A model generated the notes under the pieces. The model saw nothing but the letters and a program-made list of their open reading frames with translations, was not told where the DNA came from and ran no database searches. A program made the position numbers and the translations under genes. Shown here one piece after another: positions 59,687-64,000 of a stretch of DNA of 64,000 bases. This DNA comes from BD1-7 clade bacterium (GTDB taxonomy: Bacteria > Pseudomonadota > Gammaproteobacteria > Pseudomonadales > DT-91): contig CACSIN010000012.1 in assembly GCA_902705835.1 (NCBI GenBank), forward strand, positions 243,346 to 307,345. The letters run 5' to 3'. Position 1 is the stretch's first letter, and each line of letters begins with the position of its first letter.

Positions 59687-60484
59687 TCAATCCGGTTTTT
59701 CATGCTTGTTTTCTGCTTTCATCGCAGACAGTGCGTTTTCCAAAAACGCTTTTGTTGAGGCTTGATGTGTAGCCAATGCCATCAACTCAGACCCAGCACG
59801 CATGGCGGTACGCGCTCCCATCACCTCCATGGCGCGATGGACCGAGCGTTTGTTTAATTGATTAAGGTCAGGGGCCACACCAGCAATTTTCTCAGCAATG
59901 GCGAGCACGCTTTCGTCCAGCATATCTTCGGCAAATGCCTGATTAGCAAAACCGGCTGCCACGGCATTTTCACCGATCATTGCATCTCCTGTTAGCATGA
60001 GTTCCATTGCCTTACGCATACCCACTAACCAAGGGTGAAACTGCATATCCGGTGGGCTTAGCACGCGTGTTACCGGATACCCAATTTGGGTGTTTTCACC
60101 GAGATAGACCAAATCACAGGCAGTTGCTAACTCGCTGCCACCTGCCATGGCATAACCATGTACTTGAGCGATGACTGGCTTGGCAAGATCCCAAATACCA
60201 AACCACCCTTCAGTCACATGCCGAGACCAAGCACCATCACCGGGCGCCGACGCGTAGGGTTGATCGGCAGCTAGGTCGCTAGCCAGATCATAGCCCGATG
60301 AAAAACACTTGCCTGCGCCACGAATAATTGTCACGCGAACGCTATCGTCACGATCGAACATCGCCAACGTATCAAACAGCTCTTTACGCATTTCGTTATT
60401 AATGGCGTTACGTTTGTCCGGACGATTTAGCGTAATGCGCTTAACGCTGGGTTTCGGATCATCAACTAATAAGGTGGTATACAT
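59687..60484 (-). CDS. Enoyl-CoA hydratase/isomerase (crotonase family)
   Basis: 265 residues. Crotonase-fold oxyanion-hole segments occur in RGAGKCFSSGYDLASDL and VHGYAMAGGSELATACDLVY. A complete C-terminal helical region with QLNKRSVHRAMEVMGARTAM follows. The enzyme acts on CoA thioesters in beta-oxidation or ring cleavage; the exact substrate is open. The ATG at 60484 is preferred because AGGA ends 7 bases before it; an ATG at 60490 is too close to that site. It lies 56 bases after the LLM-oxidoreductase gene on the same strand. Confidence 0.88.
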   Translation of the reverse strand: MYTTLLVDDPKPSVKRITLNRPDKRNAINNEMRKELFDTLAMFDRDDSVRVTIIRGAGKCFSSGYDLASDLAADQPYASAPGDGAWSRHVTEGWFGIWDLAKPVIAQVHGYAMAGGSELATACDLVYLGENTQIGYPVTRVLSPPDMQFHPWLVGMRKAMELMLTGDAMIGENAVAAGFANQAFAEDMLDESVLAIAEKIAGVAPDLNQLNKRSVHRAMEVMGARTAMRAGSELMALATHQASTKAFLENALSAMKAENKHEKPD

Positions 60485-60546
60485 AGTCATTTCCTGAGTC
60501 TGAATCCGCGTACAGTCACCGTCGCAGAGAGATAATTTTAAGCCAA

Positions 60547-61590
60547 TTATTGACGTGGTTTGAGATCAGCAATCTCGGCGATGATAGGCAGTGATTCTTC
60601 ATCGACACGATGCAAGATGAGATCCGTCGCACCGCTATCAAGCCAGCGTTGGAATCGTGTTTTAAGACGCTGCCGATCACCAATTAAGGCCGCATCATCA
60701 ACATATTCATCGGGCACCGCAGCGATAGCCGCGGGCATATCCCCTTGCAAGAATGCGGTTTGAATCGCCTGCGCAGCATCAGGGTAGCCGCGACGAATCA
60801 TTAAATCTTTATGGAAGTTCTTGGTTTTGGCTCCCATTCCTCCCACATAAAAGGCAATGGTTGGCTTCAAAGCATCGATTGCCGCCTTAATATCTTTGGT
60901 AACCACCAGATCACAGCCACCAACAACCGCAAAGGCTTCTGAATCTCGCTTGCCACGCGCAAAGCCGGCTTCAAGCCAAGGTTTGTAGTGTTCATACATG
61001 CCAGGAACAAATCCGAAGGGCAGCCAGCCATCGGCGACCTCAGAAGTCAGCTCGACCATCGACCGACTACCAGTACCCAGATACACAGGAATATCCGGGT
61101 TAGCGTGTAAAATACTCTTCAACGGCTTGCCCAAACCGGCGCCGTCGTCACCAGCGTAAGGAAGTTGTATACGTTCGCCATCATGCACTAACGGGCCCTG
61201 CCGCTGCCATTGTTTACGTAGGATAGCCACGTAGTCTCGAAGATACGCTCTCGGCTGTCGCCAAGGCAATCCATACCAGCCTTCGACCACCTGCGGCCCA
61301 GACATCCCCAACCCACAAATCATGCGGCCATCACCCGCCAATTGATCGAGCGTTGCCATTGCCATGGCCATTGCTGCCGGTTGGCGCGCAGCAACTTGCG
61401 CTATACCAGTGCCCAAGCGAATATGCTGCGTCTGGCCGGCGATAAATGCGAGCGGGGTGAGTGCATCACTGCCATAAGCTTCAGAAGCCCATACAGAATC
61501 AAAACCCAGTCGTTCGGCGTGTTTAATCAATGGCAGATCAATAGCGACGCGGGGCTTACCCCAATCGATCGCTAATCCGAGTTTCAGCAT
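60547..61590 (-). CDS. LLM-class flavin/F420-dependent oxidoreductase, paralogue 2
   Basis: 347 residues, starting LKLGLAIDWGKPR, with the same landmarks as the paralogue at 15529: IKHAERLGFDSVWASEAYGSDALTP, HIRLGTGIAQVAARQP, GLGMSGPQVVEGWYGLPW, GLGKPLKSILHANPDIPVYLG, EVADGWLPFGFVPG. TIM-barrel luciferase-like fold. The cofactor may be F420 or FMN; residues that decide this are not resolvable by eye. The ATG at 61590 has AAGG upstream; the frame is open further to 61650. Co-directional with crotonase and NTF2-like genes, suggesting one catabolic unit. Confidence 0.85.
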   Translation of the reverse strand: MLKLGLAIDWGKPRVAIDLPLIKHAERLGFDSVWASEAYGSDALTPLAFIAGQTQHIRLGTGIAQVAARQPAAMAMAMATLDQLAGDGRMICGLGMSGPQVVEGWYGLPWRQPRAYLRDYVAILRKQWQRQGPLVHDGERIQLPYAGDDGAGLGKPLKSILHANPDIPVYLGTGSRSMVELTSEVADGWLPFGFVPGMYEHYKPWLEAGFARGKRDSEAFAVVGGCDLVVTKDIKAAIDALKPTIAFYVGGMGAKTKNFHKDLMIRRGYPDAAQAIQTAFLQGDMPAAIAAVPDEYVDDAALIGDRQRLKTRFQRWLDSGATDLILHRVDEESLPIIAEIADLKPRQ

Positions 61591-61820
61591 CACGGGTACC
61601 TTAATAGAGTAGATAGTTGGCACTATATTACGCGTTCTATAAGCTGCCACTCAAACAGATTTGTGGCAGTATTTTCGGTGCCAACGTCGAGTGATACACC
61701 GAAGATTTACGACATTGTCACTTGCACAATTTACCGCGCACTTTAAAGTGAGCGAGCTACACCATAAAATGGTCCGATATTCACAATAAATACATCCGGA
61801 TACAAAGGTTTTTGGTCACT

Positions 61821-62621
61821 ATGAAACACGCTTTTTTACACAGTTTTCTATCTGTCGCGCTTGTTGCTGGCGGCGCTACAGCCCTTGCTGAAACGCCTGA
61901 AGAAAAAGGTCTGGCTATTGCCAAACAGCAGAAAGCCAAAAACGAAGGCTGGGGTGATTCCACCAGCGAAATGAAAATGACACTGCGCACGCCAAGCGGC
62001 AAAGAAAATGTGCGTAACATCAAACTTAAGAGCCTTGAAGTTGGTGATGACGGCGATAAAAGCCTGATGGTGTTCGAAGAGCCTAAAGATGTCGCCGGCA
62101 CCGCATTCCTGAGCTTCTCTCACATTGCTGAGCCGGATGATCAGTGGATCTACCTGCCTGCATTGAAACGCGTTAAACGTATATCTTCCAAGAAGAAGTC
62201 TGGCTCTTTCATGGGCAGTGAATTCAGCTTTGAAGACTTGGCATCTTTTGAAGTCGAGAAATACGATTTCAAATACCTGCGTGACGAGCCTTGTGGCAAA
62301 GACAACAAATTGACCTGCTTCGTTCTGGAAAGCACACCTCGCGATAAATACAGCGGTTATACCAAACTGATCAGCTGGGTTGACCAAGACGAATACCGTA
62401 CTCAGAAAACCGAATTCTACGACCGCAAGAAGTCGCTGCTGAAAGTGATGACCGTTAATTCTTATGAACTGATCGACGGAAAATTCTGGCGTCCGTCTGA
62501 ATCACTGATGGAAAACAAACAAACCGGCAAATCGACTCAGTTGCAGTGGAACGATATCCTTATGGGTACTGGCCTTACCGAAGGTGACTTCTCCAAGAAC
62601 AATCTGAAGCGAGCTAAGTAA
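61821..62621 (+). CDS. LolA-like outer-membrane lipoprotein-sorting family protein
   Basis: 266 residues with signal sequence ending ...GGATALAE. The mature part follows the LolA-like (PF17131-type) pattern: SEMKMTLRTPSGKENVRNIKLKSLE, SLMVFEEPKDVAGTAFLSFSHI.EPDDQWIYLPALKRVKRISSKKKSGSFMGSEFSFEDL, FVLESTPRDKYSGYTKLISWVDQDEYRTQKTEFYDRKKSLLKVMTV. Family members often sit beside MMPL/RND transporters and an outer-membrane barrel, and may carry hydrophobic ligands through the periplasm. ATG at 61821. The next gene follows after 5 bases, so it is an operon. Confidence 0.85.
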   Translation: MKHAFLHSFLSVALVAGGATALAETPEEKGLAIAKQQKAKNEGWGDSTSEMKMTLRTPSGKENVRNIKLKSLEVGDDGDKSLMVFEEPKDVAGTAFLSFSHIAEPDDQWIYLPALKRVKRISSKKKSGSFMGSEFSFEDLASFEVEKYDFKYLRDEPCGKDNKLTCFVLESTPRDKYSGYTKLISWVDQDEYRTQKTEFYDRKKSLLKVMTVNSYELIDGKFWRPSESLMENKQTGKSTQLQWNDILMGTGLTEGDFSKNNLKRAK

Positions 62622-62626
62622 GTCGT

Positions 62627-63949
62627 ATGTCGCTGAAAAAATCGTTCTTAGCAGGCCTTACCGGCCTGCTTTTTTGTGCTCCGCTAACGGCAGATGAGTT
62701 TAAAGCATCCGGCTACATCGAAGGTGAGTTACGGTATTTTCCGACCTCGCCAATCTTTGACCAGCAGGATAGTTTTTTTGGTTCTGTTGCTTTCGAACCT
62801 GAGCTCTACTGGGCGTCTGAAGATCAACGCAACAGTCTCACCTTTCAACCTTTTGGCCGCTGGGACAGCTCTGATGGTAATCGTACACACGCCGATATCC
62901 GTGAGTTCTTCTACCTCTATGCAGGCGATAGCTGGCAACTCGTTGCCGGTGTTAACAAAGTCTTTTGGGGGGTTACTGAATCCGCTCACCTCGTCGATAT
63001 CGTTAACCAAACTGACGTTGTCGAAGCCTTCAATGGTGAAGCAAAACTCGGTCAGCCGATGATTTCTGTTGGTTTCGAACAGGAGTGGGGTAACTTGGAT
63101 CTGTATGTACTTCCATACTTCCGCACTCGCCGCTTTGCATCTGGCAATGAACGTTATCAGTTCTCTCTGCCAGTGCTAGATGAGCCGCTGCCATTTAATT
63201 ATCAAAAAACTGTTTATGAATCTTCGCAGCGTCAGGCTCATGTTGATTATGCCGCGCGTTGGGCGAATTTTTACGGTGATTTTGATATCGCGATTTCTGC
63301 CTTCAACGGTACTGATCGTGAGGCGATACCTATTTTAGGTACTGTCGATGTAGTATCCATCGATCCGCCAGTTGGTGTTCCGAAAGAACTGTCGGTTTAC
63401 TACCAACAGCTCACGCAAGTTGGCCTTGAGATGCAGTACGTGTGGGAAGAGTGGATATTCAAGTTTGAAGGTACACAAAAATGGTTAGGAACCGGCAACT
63501 ACGCCAGTTTTGCAACCGGGTTTGAATATACCTTCAATGAAAGCCTATGGGGTGAAGACTGGGGCATTCTCGTCGAATACCTCTGGAATAATCGCAAGAG
63601 CGTTAATATTGCTGGTCCAAGCGCACAGGCTACCGGAGTGCCAGTGCCAGAGGATCTTGCATCACAGGCGGTGATCCCGGGTGAATTCCTATCGCCGTTT
63701 GAAAACGACATCTTTGTCGGTACCCGCTTCGCATTAAATGACGCAGGCTCTACTGACTTTGTTGCTGGCTTTATTCGTGATCTGGAATCCCATACGATGA
63801 CATTCACCTTCGAAGGCAGCACACGTATCGGTGATTCCGTTCGCCTCAGTGCTAACGTCTACTTGTTGTCGAATGTCGCGCGTGATTCAAGCTTCTTCTT
63901 CTCGCGTAAAGATGACTTGGTGGAGCTAAAAGCCGCTTGGTACTTCTGA
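62627..63949 (+). CDS. Outer-membrane beta-barrel protein (partner of LolA-like protein)
   Basis: 440 residues with signal sequence ending ...FCAPLTADE. The mature part is beta-barrel-like with aromatic-rich strands (FEPELYWAS, TFQPFGRWDSSDG, REFFYLYAG, LVAGVNKVFWGVTESAHLVDIVNQTDVVEAF) and a C-terminal ...LVELKAAWYF with terminal Phe. The VFWGVTES.HLVDIVNQTD stretch recurs in barrels coupled to LolA-like proteins. It follows the LolA-like gene by 5 bases. An MMPL/RND transporter may lie beyond the window edge. Confidence 0.8.
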   Translation: MSLKKSFLAGLTGLLFCAPLTADEFKASGYIEGELRYFPTSPIFDQQDSFFGSVAFEPELYWASEDQRNSLTFQPFGRWDSSDGNRTHADIREFFYLYAGDSWQLVAGVNKVFWGVTESAHLVDIVNQTDVVEAFNGEAKLGQPMISVGFEQEWGNLDLYVLPYFRTRRFASGNERYQFSLPVLDEPLPFNYQKTVYESSQRQAHVDYAARWANFYGDFDIAISAFNGTDREAIPILGTVDVVSIDPPVGVPKELSVYYQQLTQVGLEMQYVWEEWIFKFEGTQKWLGTGNYASFATGFEYTFNESLWGEDWGILVEYLWNNRKSVNIAGPSAQATGVPVPEDLASQAVIPGEFLSPFENDIFVGTRFALNDAGSTDFVAGFIRDLESHTMTFTFEGSTRIGDSVRLSANVYLLSNVARDSSFFFSRKDDLVELKAAWYF

Positions 63950-64000
63950 TATCTAAAAAACGACTGGATGCTTCCTAGAAGCTATCTCAGCAACAAAAAA

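Noticed and set aside
61848-62387. 179-residue open frame antisense to the LolA-like gene
   Set aside because: The sense frame has a signal peptide, a family pattern and operon context; the antisense frame has none.
1-64000. tRNA, rRNA, CRISPR arrays, insertion sequences, phage genes
   Set aside because: No cloverleaf with a TTC-loop, no spaced direct repeats, no transposase or integrase motif seen anywhere.

Overview
The window reads as ordinary chromosome of a free-living, probably marine gammaproteobacterium, at roughly half G+C with densely packed genes. The basis is the gene set: AceK, RimO, a class I hybrid-cluster protein, a NirBD nitrate-assimilation operon, a CzcCBA metal pump, CPD photolyase next to a DUF3429 gene, many outer-membrane lipoproteins, and sigma-54 and NsrR/FNR-type sites of gammaproteobacterial form. 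Cholesterol-oxidase-like, FadD3-like, crotonase and LLM-flavoprotein genes suggest a lipid- or steroid-using lineage (Spongiibacteraceae or Cellvibrionales-like is a guess). I see no rRNA, tRNA, CRISPR array, insertion sequence, integrase or phage gene.

Layout. 1-5.8 kb: end of a cupin gene, GNAT acetyltransferase, HSL-type esterase, a porin plus small PstS-like protein operon, and a MATE exporter. 5.9-12 kb: polyphosphate kinase 2 behind a palindromic promoter, a Tat-exported cholesterol-oxidase-like GMC enzyme, an RNA-methylase-like protein, a DKNYY membrane protein and an NAD-dependent epimerase. 12-18.4 kb: FadD3-like acyl-CoA ligase, peroxiredoxin, Dps, an LLM-class flavoprotein and AceK. 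18.6-21.8 kb: a 44-residue secreted peptide, a structured intergenic region, rimO, and a eukaryotic-type (HIS6-like) hisA. 22-28 kb: two very large paralogous lipoproteins that I read as two-domain BPI/TULIP-like lipid-binding proteins. 28-32 kb: an orphan secreted protein, FKBP isomerase, photolyase and DUF3429. 32-38.4 kb: a CzcI-like histidine-rich protein and czcCBA. 38.5-46.5 kb: lipocalin-like protein, hcp, FUSC exporter, an orphan membrane-associated protein, NhaP antiporter and an SDR enzyme. 46.6-54 kb: nirB-nirD-nasA-dmsBC fusion on the minus strand from a sigma-54-type promoter. 54.2-57.7 kb: a divergent sigma-54-type promoter and terminator-bearing leader before a PP2C-kinase fusion, then two paralogous lipoproteins. 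57.8-61.6 kb: lipase, NTF2-like, crotonase and a second LLM flavoprotein. 61.8-64 kb: a LolA-like periplasmic protein and an outer-membrane barrel.

How it fits together. The clearest unit is nitrate assimilation. A cytoplasmic molybdopterin nitrate reductase appears to be wired to a fused four-cluster ferredoxin/quinol-anchor protein, nitrite goes to NADH-dependent NirBD, and a divergent membrane-anchored phosphatase/kinase lies behind its own candidate nitrogen-regulated promoter and attenuator. Hcp carries an NsrR-like box, linking it to nitrosative stress. A scattered set (GMC oxidase, FadD3-like ligase, crotonase, NTF2-like, two LLM enzymes, esterases) suggests steroid or complex-lipid catabolism. 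The large BPI-like lipoproteins and the LolA-like/barrel pair suggest an envelope built for lipid handling.

The most novel items are the BPI/TULIP-like lipoprotein pair, the candidate sigma-54 leader or small RNA at 54.2 kb, the DmsB-DmsC fusion serving nitrate reduction, and the HIS6-type isomerase. All family calls come from reading sequence by eye. No database search was run.
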